A stretch of DNA of 64,000 nt from Variovorax sp. UMC13 (GCF_014170375.1 NZ_LZZW01000012.1:124001-188000), one strand, 5' to 3'; shown: positions 41,653-50,677, numbered from the stretch's first letter. A program made the numbers and translations. The notes: a model not told the origin generated them from the sequence alone.

Positions 41653-42273
41653 TCAGACTTCGAGATCCTGGAGCCAGGGAACGTGGGCCAGCGCCTCCGA
41701 GGGCATGGGCTCCAGCTCCGAGCCCATCAGGCCGTTCCAGCGATTGAACCAGCCGACCATGGCCACGCAGGACACGATCTCGACGATTTCCTCCTCGGAG
41801 AAGACCTGCCGGGCCTGGTCGATGGCCTGGCCCGGTTCGCGCACCGGCAGGCTGCCGCCTGCGGTGGCGATGGCCAGCGCCTTGCGCTCCTGCTCGGTGT
41901 ACCGAGGGTCGTCCCGGTAGGACGGCAGCGCGGCCAGCTTGTCCCAGCCCACGCCCAGGTGGTGGGCGGCGTGGACGAGGTGCGTCGTCGTATAGCGACA
42001 GCGCGCACCGCGCGCGGCTTCCGCGGCGATCAGGAAGCGCAGCGCCTGGGTGAGCTGCCCGTCGCCGCGCAGCGTCACGCTCAACAGCTTGAGCAGCGCG
42101 GGCACCACGCCGGGTTTGCGCGCCATGGTCAGCAGCGCATTCGGGCGGTAGCCGACGAAATCCACCAGCTCTTCGAGCACGGGGTCGCGCGAGCGGGGGT
42201 CGCTTTCATGCAGGGGCGCGATGCGCGCGGCGGTGCGGGCGTTCATGGGCATGCCTTGGATTGGGGTTTGCAT
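41653..42273 (-). CDS. Carboxymuconolactone decarboxylase/AhpD-like protein lacking the CxxC pair
   Basis: 206 aa from MQTPIQGMPMNARTAARIAP. An upstream extension is not used. AhpD-like helical fold: VDFVGYRPNALLTMARKPGV, RGDGQLTQALRFLIAAEAAR, the place of the redox CxxC motif reading GARCRYTTTHLVHAAHHLGV, and EIVSCVAMVGWFNRWNGLMG. Only the first Cys remains (C-R-Y-T), so a disulfide-reductase role is unlikely, whereas the His is kept. Enzymes of this kind are often found in lipid or aromatic acid catabolic operons with unknown roles. Confidence 0.85.
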   Translation of the reverse strand: MQTPIQGMPMNARTAARIAPLHESDPRSRDPVLEELVDFVGYRPNALLTMARKPGVVPALLKLLSVTLRGDGQLTQALRFLIAAEAARGARCRYTTTHLVHAAHHLGVGWDKLAALPSYRDDPRYTEQERKALAIATAGGSLPVREPGQAIDQARQVFSEEEIVEIVSCVAMVGWFNRWNGLMGSELEPMPSEALAHVPWLQDLEV

Positions 42274-42286
42274 GGGCACGGAGCGG

Positions 42287-42994
42287 TCACGCCGCTGCGC
42301 CCGTCGTGATGAGGCCCTCGACGTGGGCGCGCTGCGCGTCCAGTTCCTGGGCCGTGCCGGACCAGGCGACCTGGCCATGGTCCAGCACGTACTGGCGGTG
42401 GGCCAGCTTCAGGGGCACCTTGAGGTTCTGCTCCACCAGCACGATGCCGGTGCCCTGGCGATGGACTTCGCTGAACACGCGGACCAGTTGGTCCACGATG
42501 ACCGGCGCCAGCCCCTCGGTGGGTTCGTCGAGCAGCAGCATGCGCGGGTTGCCCAGCAGGGCGCGCCCGATCGACAGCATCTGCTGCTCGCCGCCGGAGA
42601 GCTGGTCGCCGCCGAAGTCCAGCCGTTCCCGCAGGCGCGGGAAGGCGTCCAGCACCCGGTCGAGGGTCCAGTGCCCCGGCTGGTGGGCCAGCGCGCCGAT
42701 CTTGAGGTTCTCCAGCACCGACAGGTTGGGGAAGATGCGGCGCGTGTCCGGCACCAGCGCCACGCCGAGCTTGGCGATGGCCTCCACGCCCAGGCCCGAA
42801 ATGTCCTGCTCGCCCAGCAGGCGCCGGCCGGCCACCAGGGGCATCAGGCCGACCAGGGCCTTGAGCAGCGTGGTTTTGCCTGCGCCGTTGCGCCCGACGA
42901 TGGCGACGATTTCATGGAAATCGATCCGCACGGAGATTTCTTCCAGCGCCAGGGCCTGGCCGTACCTGACGCTGGCTTTTTCGAGTTCGATCAC
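42287..42994 (-). CDS. Liv-type ABC transporter ATPase, LivF subunit (cargo 2)
   Basis: 235 aa. Walker A IVGRNGAGKTTLLKA (about 32-46), Q-loop region VALVPDTRRIFPNLSVLENL (LivF EGR position reads DTR), signature DQLSGGEQQMLSIGRALLGN and Walker B MLLLDEPTEGLAP, then the His switch region IVLVEQNLKV (Gln in place of His, usual for LivF). Overlaps livG by 4 bp. Complete. Confidence 0.95.
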   Translation of the reverse strand: MIELEKASVRYGQALALEEISVRIDFHEIVAIVGRNGAGKTTLLKALVGLMPLVAGRRLLGEQDISGLGVEAIAKLGVALVPDTRRIFPNLSVLENLKIGALAHQPGHWTLDRVLDAFPRLRERLDFGGDQLSGGEQQMLSIGRALLGNPRMLLLDEPTEGLAPVIVDQLVRVFSEVHRQGTGIVLVEQNLKVPLKLAHRQYVLDHGQVAWSGTAQELDAQRAHVEGLITTGAAA

Positions 42995-43743
42995 TGCGCG
43001 TCCTCCCCAAGGTAAATCGACCGCACCGCTTCGTTCCTGCGGATGTCCTCGGGGGCGCCGCAGGCGATGACCGAGCCGTTGCTCATGACCACGATTTCGT
43101 GGGACAGCGACATCACCGCATCCATGTTGTGCTCGATCAGCAGCACCGTGCGCCCCTGCGCGGCCTTGCGGATCAGGGCCAGCGCGGCCTGGATCTCGTG
43201 GTGGCCGATGCCCGCCAGCGGTTCGTCCAGCAGCAAAATCCTGGGATCGGGCAGCAGGGTCACGCCCAGTTCCAGCGAGCGCTGCAGGCCGTAGGGCAGC
43301 GTGCCCGCGACGTCGTCGCGGTGGGCCGCCAGCCCCGTCAGCTCCAGGATGGCATCCAGCTGCTCGCGGAACTGCCGGTCGAAGTGGCGGCTCATCCAGA
43401 AGGGCTGGAACCCGGGCCGGCGGGACTGGGCCGCGACCAGCAGGTTCTCGGCCACCGTCATTTCGCCGAAGATCTTGATGATCTGGAAGCTGCGCCCGAT
43501 GCCCATGCGGGCCCGTTCGTAGGCGGGGCGCTGGCTGATCTCCCGGCCGCCGCAGTACACCTTGCCCGCATGGCGCATCTGCCGCCCGGCCAGCACGTTC
43601 AGCAGCGTGGTCTTGCCCGCGCCGTTGGGTCCGATCAGGCCGTAGATGCAGCCCTCCAGGAATTCATGGCTGACGTCGTTGACCGCCTTCAGGGCGCCGT
43701 AGCTGACAGTCACGCCCTCGCACCGCAGTGCTGCCTGGCTCAT
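42991..43743 (-). CDS. Liv-type ABC transporter ATPase, LivG subunit (cargo 2)
   Basis: 250 aa from MSQAALRCEGVTVSYGALKA, whose ATG overlaps the livM stop. A longer frame running upstream into livM is a shadow. Walker A LIGPNGAGKTTLLNV (about 36-50), IGRSFQIIKIFGEMTVAENL (Q-loop), signature TLPYGLQRSLELGVTLLPDP and Walker B ILLLDEPLAGIG with IEHNMDAVM. Works with LivF in the cargo 2 importer. Confidence 0.95.
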   Translation of the reverse strand: MSQAALRCEGVTVSYGALKAVNDVSHEFLEGCIYGLIGPNGAGKTTLLNVLAGRQMRHAGKVYCGGREISQRPAYERARMGIGRSFQIIKIFGEMTVAENLLVAAQSRRPGFQPFWMSRHFDRQFREQLDAILELTGLAAHRDDVAGTLPYGLQRSLELGVTLLPDPRILLLDEPLAGIGHHEIQAALALIRKAAQGRTVLLIEHNMDAVMSLSHEIVVMSNGSVIACGAPEDIRRNEAVRSIYLGEDAQ

Positions 43744-44708
43744 CGCGCACCTCCGCGCCGGTTCTTCTGGTAGGCCGCGAAACCCTGCTCCAGCTCGCCA
43801 ACGATGCCGCGCGGGAAGAAGATGGTTGCAAGGATGAACACCAGGCCCAGCACGCCGTACCAGTACTCGGTCCAGCTGCTCAGCCATTCCTTGAGCACCT
43901 CGAAGGCGATCACGCCGACGGTGGCGCCCCACAGCGAGCCGGAGCCGCCCAGCAGGGTCATGATGATCACGTCCCCCGAGGTGGTCCAGTGCAGCATCTG
44001 CGGGTTCATGTACATCAGCAGCGAGGCCAGCAGCGCCCCCGCCAGGCCGCTCAGGCCGCCCGAGATCACGAAGGTGATCTGCTTGTAGCGGTTGACGTTG
44101 AAGCCCAGTTGGTCGGCGCGGGTCTCGTTGCCACGGATCGCCGCGATCACGCGGCCGAACGGCGAACTGCGCAGCGAGATCACCGCCAGCATGACCAGGG
44201 CATACACGCCCAGCACGAACCAGTAGTAGTGGACGGGGTCGTAGAAGTCGATGCCCAGGAAGCCCGGGCGCTCCACGCCCGAGATGCCGTCCGACCCGCC
44301 AGTGAAGCCGCGCAGCTTGCTGTCCGCCAGGATGAAGATCAGCTGGGACAGCGCCAGGGTCACCAGCGCGAAGAAGATGCCGGACACCCGCAGCGCGAAG
44401 AAGCTGAACAGCAGGGCGAACGCAGCCCCCACGATGATGGCCAGGCCCACGCCGGCGGAGAAAGGCAGCCCGTATTTCTGCGTCGCCAGGGCCACGGCGT
44501 AGCCGCCCACCCCGAGGAAGGTGGCGTGCCCGAAGGACACCATGCCCAAAGCGCCGAACACGAAGTCGAAGCCGATGGCGAAGATCGCCCAGATGGCCGC
44601 CAGGGTGACCAGCTGGATCAGCGCTTCACTCGGGTTGAGGAAGGGCAGCAGGATGCCGGCCGCGGCCAGCAGCAGGCCGAAGCAGATGTCGAACAGGGAG
44701 AGTTTCAT
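43740..44708 (-). CDS. Liv-type ABC transporter permease, LivM subunit (cargo 2)
   Basis: 322 aa with about ten hydrophobic segments. LivM signature AIWAIFAIGFDFVFGALGMV followed by SFGHATFLGVGGYAVALAT, and the ATPase-contact loop AIRGNETRADQLGFNVNRYK. It overlaps livH by 4 bp upstream and livG by 4 bp downstream. Intact. Confidence 0.95.
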   Translation of the reverse strand: MKLSLFDICFGLLLAAAGILLPFLNPSEALIQLVTLAAIWAIFAIGFDFVFGALGMVSFGHATFLGVGGYAVALATQKYGLPFSAGVGLAIIVGAAFALLFSFFALRVSGIFFALVTLALSQLIFILADSKLRGFTGGSDGISGVERPGFLGIDFYDPVHYYWFVLGVYALVMLAVISLRSSPFGRVIAAIRGNETRADQLGFNVNRYKQITFVISGGLSGLAGALLASLLMYMNPQMLHWTTSGDVIIMTLLGGSGSLWGATVGVIAFEVLKEWLSSWTEYWYGVLGLVFILATIFFPRGIVGELEQGFAAYQKNRRGGAR

Positions 44709-45562
44709 GCCGTCCTCGCCGCGCGGTAGAACAAGCCCTGCGGGCGCGTCAAGAGGGTGCCGATCAGCAGCACGAAGGTCATGATGTCCACCCAGCCGGG
44801 CAGGTACACGTAGCCCAGGGCACGCACCATGCCGATCAGCATGGACGCCGCGATCGCCCCCCGGATGTTCCCCAGCCCACCCAGGATCACGACGATGAAG
44901 CAGTCGATGATGGTGTTGGTCGCCATACCCAGCTCGATGGGGAACAGCGGCGCCGCGATCGCGCCCGCCAGGCCCGACAGGCCACAGCCCGTGGCGAAGA
45001 CCGCCATGCGGATCGCGCCCACTGGCAGGCCCAGGATGCGCACCATTTCCGCGTCGCTGCTGGCGGCCCGCACGAGCATGCCGAAAGTGCTCTTCTCAAG
45101 CACCAAGTACAGGCCCGCCGAGACGAGAGCGCCGAACCCGATCACGAACAGCCGGTACATCGGGATCGTGCTGCCCAGCATGTCCACGGTGCCGTTCCAC
45201 AGCGGCGGAATCGCCACCTCCTGGTAGCCGGGGCCCCAGACGAAGCGCACCACGTCGCTCAGGATCAGGATCAGGCCGAAGGTCAGGATCAGCTGGTAGA
45301 AGTGCGGGCGCTCGTAGAGCGGTCGCAGCGCCAGCTTCTCGATCACCGCGCCCGCCAGCGCGGTGAAGAACGTAGCGGCCAGCACGCCCATGAGGAACGA
45401 GCCCGTGCGCCGCCCCGTTTCATACGAGACGTAGGCGCCCAACATATAGATGGCACCGTGGGCAAAATTGATCACACCCAGCATGCCGAAGATGAGCGTC
45501 AGGCCCGCCGCCAGCAAAAACAGCAGCATGCCCAGGCTCAAGCCGATCACGATAGTTGACAT
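44705..45562 (-). CDS. Liv-type ABC transporter permease, LivH subunit (cargo 2)
   Basis: 285 aa. LivH features: MSTIVIGLSLGMLLFLLAAG, IFGMLGVINFAHGAIYMLGA and the C-terminal TNTIIDCFIVVILGGLGNIR, with RAASSDAEMVRILGLPVGAI as the ATPase-contact loop. Forms the pore with LivM. It lies 48 bp after the binding-protein gene. Confidence 0.95.
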   Translation of the reverse strand: MSTIVIGLSLGMLLFLLAAGLTLIFGMLGVINFAHGAIYMLGAYVSYETGRRTGSFLMGVLAATFFTALAGAVIEKLALRPLYERPHFYQLILTFGLILILSDVVRFVWGPGYQEVAIPPLWNGTVDMLGSTIPMYRLFVIGFGALVSAGLYLVLEKSTFGMLVRAASSDAEMVRILGLPVGAIRMAVFATGCGLSGLAGAIAAPLFPIELGMATNTIIDCFIVVILGGLGNIRGAIAASMLIGMVRALGYVYLPGWVDIMTFVLLIGTLLTRPQGLFYRAARTA

Positions 45563-45610
45563 AGCGATTCACCGAGTGCGGAAGGCCGGGGCGGCCTCCC
45601 GCTGCGGCCT

Positions 45611-46807
45611 TCAGTTCTTGCAGGCCTCGAACAGCTTCTCTTCGGGAAAGACCTTGGTGATCTTCATCGTCAGCGCGGGGGCTGGCGGGGTGCCCTGCAC
45701 CACCTCGCCCCAGAAGCCCGGCTGCAGGGCCTGGTGGTCGCAGGCACGCATGGTCTTCTTGCCTTCCACGGAGTTCTCGCGGACGCTGGCGGCGAAGGCG
45801 TCCACCCACTTCTCCTTGTCCCAGGAGCCGGTCTTTTCCACCGTGTCCAGCCACCACGCCATGCCGTCGTAGGCCTCCCCGGCCGTCATGCTGGGGAAGA
45901 TGCCGAACTTCTTGCGGTAGGCCTCGACGAACTTGCGGTTGGCGGCGGTGTCGATGGTGTGGTCGTAGCGCAGGCCGGAATTGACGCCCAGCGAGGCCGG
46001 CCCCACGGCCGCCGCCATGGTTTCATCGGCGGCCACGGGTCCGAAAAGCACCTTGCTCTTGCCCAGGTTCACCTGGCCGGCCTGCTTGAGCAAAGTAACC
46101 ACGTCCGAGCCCGTCAGCATCAGCAGCACGCCGTCGGCGTCGGACTTGGCGATCTTGTCCACGATGGACGAATAGTCGCGGTTGCCCAGGGGCGGGAAGT
46201 CCTCACCCACGATCTGGATACCGTTGGGGCCGGTCTGCTGCTTGATCCACTCGTAGCCGTCACGGGTGGCCTGGTAGTCGGCGGTAACGATGTAGATCTT
46301 CTTGAGCTTCCTGTCCTGCATGTACGCCAGCGCCATGCGGTTTTCCATGCCCAGGTTGTTCGATGTACGGAAGGTGTAGCGGGAGCCGCCGGGCACGGTG
46401 ATCTTGTCGTCCGCCGAGATGGTGACGAGGTGGGGCACCTTGCGCTGCTTGGCCAGGTTCATGACCGCCAGCGTGGAGGCGGAGCTGAGCGCACCGAAGA
46501 TCATGTGCGAGCCCTCGGAGATCAGCTTGGTGGCCTTCTGCACGGCGGGCTGGGGCTTGGTTTCGTCGTCCTCCCAGGTGACTTCGATGGGCACGCCCAT
46601 CACCTTGCCGCCGCGCTCCTCGACGGCGATCTGCACGCCCCGGCGCATGTCCTCGCCCAGCAGCCCGTAGGGACCGGAGAGCGACAGCACGCCGCCGATC
46701 TTGAACTTCTCGGGCTTGGACTGGGCATGCCCGTTGGACACCAGCCCCATGGCCGCCGCCGCGGCGACCACCATGCCCTTTTTAAACCATTTCGCAACGC
46801 TAACCAT
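45611..46807 (-). CDS. Liv-type ABC transporter periplasmic substrate-binding protein (cargo 2)
   Basis: 398 aa from MVSVAKWFKKGMVVAAAAAM, with AGGAGACACATC before the ATG. Signal peptide about 1-29 (…GLVSNGHAQS). Type I binding-protein fold: KFKIGGVLSLSGPYGLLGED, EVTWEDDETKPQPAVQKATK, MIFGALSSASTLAVMNLAKQ. It differs clearly from the cargo 1 receptor, so the two importers probably take different ligands. A longer frame upstream is not used. Confidence 0.94.
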   Translation of the reverse strand: MVSVAKWFKKGMVVAAAAAMGLVSNGHAQSKPEKFKIGGVLSLSGPYGLLGEDMRRGVQIAVEERGGKVMGVPIEVTWEDDETKPQPAVQKATKLISEGSHMIFGALSSASTLAVMNLAKQRKVPHLVTISADDKITVPGGSRYTFRTSNNLGMENRMALAYMQDRKLKKIYIVTADYQATRDGYEWIKQQTGPNGIQIVGEDFPPLGNRDYSSIVDKIAKSDADGVLLMLTGSDVVTLLKQAGQVNLGKSKVLFGPVAADETMAAAVGPASLGVNSGLRYDHTIDTAANRKFVEAYRKKFGIFPSMTAGEAYDGMAWWLDTVEKTGSWDKEKWVDAFAASVRENSVEGKKTMRACDHQALQPGFWGEVVQGTPPAPALTMKITKVFPEEKLFEACKN

Positions 46808-46844
46808 GATGTGTCTCCTGTCGTTGATTTGCATGTATTCCAGG

Positions 46845-47654
46845 TCAGCCGATGCGGGCGGAAATACCGCCATCGACCATGATTTCGGCGGACGTGACGT
46901 ACTTGGATTCGTCACTCGCCAGCCACAGGGCCGTGGTGGCCACGTCCCATGCGTCTCCCATGTGGCCCATGGGGCACTGCCGGTCCCGCTTGGCCAGCAT
47001 TTCCTCCTGCGACGCTTCCCGGTACCCGTCCGCCAGCGACAGCACGGGCTGTCGGACCATGGGCGTATTCATCAGGCCCGGCATCAGCACGTTCGAGCGG
47101 ATGCCCCGCTTGGCGTATTCCAGGGCGACGCTGCGGGAGAAGCCGAGCACCGCGGCCTTCGAGGCGCTGTAGGACACGTAGGCCACGCCGCTGTCGCGCA
47201 CGCCGGCTACCGAGCCGATGTTGACGATGCTCCCCCGGCCTTTCCGGAGCATGGAGGGGATCGCATGCTTGCAGGTCAGGAACATGGAGGTGAGGTTGAT
47301 GTCGAAGACCAGGCGCCAGTCCTCCAGGCTCTGCTCGACGACCCCACCCAGGCGGGCGGTGCCGACGTTGTTCACCAGGATGTCGATGTCGCCATAGGTG
47401 GTCACGCAATCCTGGACCAGCGCTTCCACCGCGCCGGGGTCGGTCACGTCGCACTGGGCCACGCTCATGGCCCCGCCCTCTTCCCGCACGATCGACTCGG
47501 TCTCGCGCGCTGCGTCCAGGTGGATGTCGCAGCCATAGACCTTCGCCCCTTCGCGGGCGAACAACACGGCCATGGCCTTGCCATTGCCCCAGCCGGGCCC
47601 CGATGATCCGCAACCGGTGACCAGGGCCACCTTGCCTTCCAGGCGTTTCACCAT
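46845..47654 (-). CDS. SDR with extended glycine-rich loop (cargo 2)
   Basis: 269 aa from MVKRLEGKVALVTGCGSSGP. The cofactor loop reads TGCGSSGPGWGNGKAMAVLF instead of the common TGxxxGIG, a variant found in a distinct SDR subgroup. CDIHLDAARETES (Asp after beta-2, NAD) follows, then NNVGTARLGG, Ser in IVNIGSVAGVRDSG, YSASKAA and PGLMNTPM. The long open frame continuing to 48881 is the antisense-like read-through of the thiolase region. Gene order thiolase-SDR with 11 bp between suggests consecutive oxidation and thiolysis. Confidence 0.92.
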   Translation of the reverse strand: MVKRLEGKVALVTGCGSSGPGWGNGKAMAVLFAREGAKVYGCDIHLDAARETESIVREEGGAMSVAQCDVTDPGAVEALVQDCVTTYGDIDILVNNVGTARLGGVVEQSLEDWRLVFDINLTSMFLTCKHAIPSMLRKGRGSIVNIGSVAGVRDSGVAYVSYSASKAAVLGFSRSVALEYAKRGIRSNVLMPGLMNTPMVRQPVLSLADGYREASQEEMLAKRDRQCPMGHMGDAWDVATTALWLASDESKYVTSAEIMVDGGISARIG

Positions 47655-47665
47655 GATCTCGTCCC

Positions 47666-48853
47666 TCAGTCCGCGCGCCCGTACAGGGTCACCACGGTGG
47701 CGCCGCCCAGGCCCGCGTTGTGCTGCAAGGCCAGGCGTGCACCCTCCACTTGGCGTGCTTCGGCGCTGCCGCGCAGTTGGTGGGTCAGCTCGTAGCACTG
47801 CGCCAAGCCGGTCGCGCCCAGCGGATGGCCCTTGGACAGCAGCCCGCCCGAGGGGTTGACGACGACCGCGCCGCCATAGGTGTTGCTGTCCGACTCGACG
47901 AAGGCCCGGCCCTCGCCGACGGCGCAGAAACCCAGGCCCTCGTAGCTGAGCAGCTCGTTCTGCGCAAAGCAGTCGTGCAGCTCGCACACGTCGATGTCCT
48001 GCGGTCCCACGCCTGCCGCCTCGTAGACCTGGCGGGCGGCCTCGCGCGTCATGTCGAAGCCCACAACGGAAATCGCGGACTTGTCGGCGAACGCGCCGGG
48101 GCGGTCGGACACCAGCGACTGCGCCAACACCTGCACGTTGGCGGAGAGGCCCATCTTCTGGGCGAACTTCTTGCTCACGAAGACGGCGGCAGCGGCGCCG
48201 CAGGTCGGCGGGCAGGCCATCAGGCGGGTCATGGCGCCGGGCACCAGGGGCGAGCTGGCCAGCACCTCCTCCACCGTCACCTCCTTGCGGAACAGCGCCA
48301 GCGGATTGCGCGCAGCGTGGCGGCTGGCCTTGGCGCGGATCCTGGCGAAGGTGTCCAGCGGGGTGCCGTACCGCTCCATGTGCTCGCGGCCCGCCGCGCC
48401 GAAGTAGCGGATCGCCATGGGCAGCTCGGGGTGGCCGAAGATCTCGTCCATGACCCCGTTGAAGTGGTCGAGCGGATCGGGCCGGTCGTCCCAGTACGCC
48501 CTCAGGGCGCCGGCGGGCATCTGTTCGAAACCCACCGCCAGCGCGCAGTCCGCCGAGCCGTTGGCCACGGCCTTGCGCGCCATGTACAGGGCCGTGGAGC
48601 CGGAGGAGCAGTTGTTGTTGACGTTGATCACCGGCACCCCGGTCATGCCGACCTCGTAGACCGCGCGCTGGCCGCTGGCCGAGTCGCCATAGACGTAGCC
48701 CGCATAGACGTCCTGCACGTCGGAGTAGGTGAGGCCCGCGTCCTGCAGCGCCTCGCGGATCGCCTGCGCAGCCATTTCCGGGTACGGCAGGTTGTCGCCG
48801 GGTTTCTTGAAAGGGGTCATGCCGACACCGGCAACGAGAACGGGCTCTTGCAT
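47666..48853 (-). CDS. Thiolase of the SCPx/lipid-transfer type
   Basis: 395 aa. Non-decarboxylating thiolase-like protein. N-terminal VLVAGVGMTPFKKPGDNLPY, nucleophile Cys in PVINVNNNCSSGSTALYMAR, VCELHDCFAQNELLSYEGLG and the His segment GGLLSKGHPLGATGLAQCYE, ending LQHNAGLGGATVVTLYGRAD. SCPx-type thiolases cleave branched 3-oxoacyl-CoAs such as sterol side chains and 2-methyl branched acids, suggesting a branched substrate (inference). The thiolase fragment at the end of cargo 1 is a distant relative. Confidence 0.93.
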   Translation of the reverse strand: MQEPVLVAGVGMTPFKKPGDNLPYPEMAAQAIREALQDAGLTYSDVQDVYAGYVYGDSASGQRAVYEVGMTGVPVINVNNNCSSGSTALYMARKAVANGSADCALAVGFEQMPAGALRAYWDDRPDPLDHFNGVMDEIFGHPELPMAIRYFGAAGREHMERYGTPLDTFARIRAKASRHAARNPLALFRKEVTVEEVLASSPLVPGAMTRLMACPPTCGAAAAVFVSKKFAQKMGLSANVQVLAQSLVSDRPGAFADKSAISVVGFDMTREAARQVYEAAGVGPQDIDVCELHDCFAQNELLSYEGLGFCAVGEGRAFVESDSNTYGGAVVVNPSGGLLSKGHPLGATGLAQCYELTHQLRGSAEARQVEGARLALQHNAGLGGATVVTLYGRAD

Positions 48854-48888
48854 TGCGATACCTCCGGGGTTGAATCACCAAACGTGCG

Positions 48889-50454
48889 TCAGGAAACCAT
48901 GCGCTCCTGCGCGTGCCAATACTTCTTGCGGACTTCTTTCTTCAAGACCTTGCCCACCGCACTGCGCGGCAGCTGCGCGACGATCTCGACCTCCTTGGGC
49001 GCCTTGATGCTGCCCAGGCGGTCCTTGACGAACTGGATGAGCGCCTGCGGCTCCACGGACTGGCCCGGGCGCAGCTCGATGACCGCCCTGACGGCCTCGC
49101 CCCACTTGTCGTCGGGCACGCCGATGACGGCGCAGTCCTTCACGGCCGGGTGGGCCATGACGGCGGCCTCGACCTCGGACGAGAAGACGTTGAAGCCGCC
49201 CGTGACGATCATGTCCTTCTTGCGGTCAACGATGAACAGGAAGCCCTGCTCGTCGAAATAGCCCACGTCGCCCGTGCAGTGCCAGCCGTGGCGCTGCACT
49301 TCAGCCGTGGCCTCGGGGTTCTTGTAGTAGCCCTCGGTCACGATGTCGCCCTGCGCGACGATCTCGCCCACGGCCCCCGGCTGGGTGAGCAGGCTGCCGT
49401 CGTCGTCCATGACCGCCACCCGCGTGAAGGGGAAGCGGCGCCCCGCGCTCAGCAGGCGCTGGCGGGGCGCCACCTGCCCGTCGATGAAATGGTCCTCGAC
49501 CCGCAGCACGGAGATCGCGCCAGGCACTTCCGCCTGGCCATAGATCTGCAGCATGACGGGGCCGAACACATCGATGGCCTCCGCCAGTTTGTCGGGCGAC
49601 ATGGGTGCGGCGCCGTACATGAGGTAGCGCAGCGCGGAAAAGTCGAAATCGCGGACGTTGGGCTGCGCCAGTAGCGTATAGATGACTGTTGGGGGCAGGA
49701 ACAGCATGTTGACCCGCTCCTGCTCGATCACCTTGAGCAGGTTCTGCGGATCAATCCCGTCCATCAGGACAACGCGGCCACCGCGCGCCATGAAGGGCAG
49801 CGACACCAGCCCCGCCGTGTGGGTGATAGGTGCCGCCGCCAGCACGGTCATGCAGTCGGTAATGTTCATGGCCGACATATGGTTGGCCATGGTCGCCGTC
49901 AGGTTGCGGTGGCTGAGCATGACGCCCTTCGAGCGCCCCGTGGTGCCACCGGTACCCATGATCATGGCCAGCCCCCGCGGCTGCAGCGGCGCTGCGTACA
50001 TCTCGGGCGGCTGGCCTTGGATCAACCGAGCAATCGACAGATCCGCCCCATCGGCCTCTTCCAGAGCTATGTAGTGACGAATGCGGGGGACCTTGCCGCG
50101 GATCTCGGCGACCTGGCTGATATAGCGGGCCTGATAGAAAAGGACGTCGCAGTCCATGTCCTGCAGGAACTCGATGTTGGTCTCCACGCTGTTGCGCGCA
50201 TTAACGGGCAGCCAGACACCCCCTCCGCGCAACACCCCCAGCAGCGCCACGAAAGCAGCCCCGGCATTGCCGCTCAGCACTGCGCCGTGAAAACCAGGTG
50301 CGAGTCCCAAGGCCTGTAGCCCCCGTGCGATCTGGCACGTGAGCGCTCCCGCTTGCGCATAGGTGACGGCCGGGGTATCACGCCCGCAGTCCACGAAACA
50401 AGGCGCATCCGGATGGCTGGTAGCACCAGCATCGAAATAGTCCAGCAGATTCAT
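48889..50454 (-). CDS. AMP-forming acyl-CoA ligase, cargo 2 ligase A (first gene of the operon)
   Basis: 521 aa with GGAGAAG before the ATG. P-loop MGTGGTTGRSKGVMLSH, core LQIYGQAEVPGAIS (the usual GxTE reads GQAE), hinge DVGYFDEQGFLFIVDRKKDM with IVTGGFNVFSSEVE, and the terminal Lys in LPRSAVGKVLKKEVRKK. GGFNVFSSEVE is the long-chain/cyclic-acid ligase form. As the first gene of the operon controlled by the TetR operator, it probably activates the imported acid. Confidence 0.94.
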   Translation of the reverse strand: MNLLDYFDAGATSHPDAPCFVDCGRDTPAVTYAQAGALTCQIARGLQALGLAPGFHGAVLSGNAGAAFVALLGVLRGGGVWLPVNARNSVETNIEFLQDMDCDVLFYQARYISQVAEIRGKVPRIRHYIALEEADGADLSIARLIQGQPPEMYAAPLQPRGLAMIMGTGGTTGRSKGVMLSHRNLTATMANHMSAMNITDCMTVLAAAPITHTAGLVSLPFMARGGRVVLMDGIDPQNLLKVIEQERVNMLFLPPTVIYTLLAQPNVRDFDFSALRYLMYGAAPMSPDKLAEAIDVFGPVMLQIYGQAEVPGAISVLRVEDHFIDGQVAPRQRLLSAGRRFPFTRVAVMDDDGSLLTQPGAVGEIVAQGDIVTEGYYKNPEATAEVQRHGWHCTGDVGYFDEQGFLFIVDRKKDMIVTGGFNVFSSEVEAAVMAHPAVKDCAVIGVPDDKWGEAVRAVIELRPGQSVEPQALIQFVKDRLGSIKAPKEVEIVAQLPRSAVGKVLKKEVRKKYWHAQERMVS

Positions 50455-50585
50455 TGCTGTGCTTCTCCGTTCAAGTCAAGTCTGGTTCGGTGGAACAGCT
50501 ATCGCAGACAATTCACATGCCTGCGGCGGCGGCGTTCAGCTGGAGGCCTCTGCATTCGGTGATGCCCCTTGCATGCTGTTCAAGC

Positions 50586-50655
50586 GGTACCATTTCTTTT
50601 AAATTGGTACCATTAGACGCGCTCGATTGGTACCAAGTCAATTGACTTGGTACCA
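50586..50655. promoter_or_regulatory. Double TetR operator in the ligase/tetR divergent promoter
   Basis: Four GGTACC hexamers start at 50586, 50606, 50629 and 50649. They pair as two sites with identical 20-bp spacing (GGTACC-N14-GGTACC). The right-hand site is a perfect 28-bp palindrome (50628-50655; each arm TGGTACCAAGTCAA). The left site (50586-50611) is AT-rich and less symmetric. The region separates the minus-strand ligase operon from the plus-strand tetR gene, whose start is 23 bp after the palindrome, so repression of both is likely. Confidence 0.88.
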
Positions 50656-50677
50656 TGTCTCATTAGGAGAAACCCGC

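Noticed and set aside
38089-41920. Very long plus-strand open frames (765 and 723 codons) opposite the cargo 2 operon
   Set aside because: They are antisense shadows caused by high GC. The minus-strand proteins show clear family motifs and the plus-strand products have none.
46845-48881. A single 678-codon frame spanning the SDR and thiolase genes
   Set aside because: Only its C-terminal 269 residues are a real SDR. The first part is an off-frame translation of the thiolase gene, which has its own intact frame.
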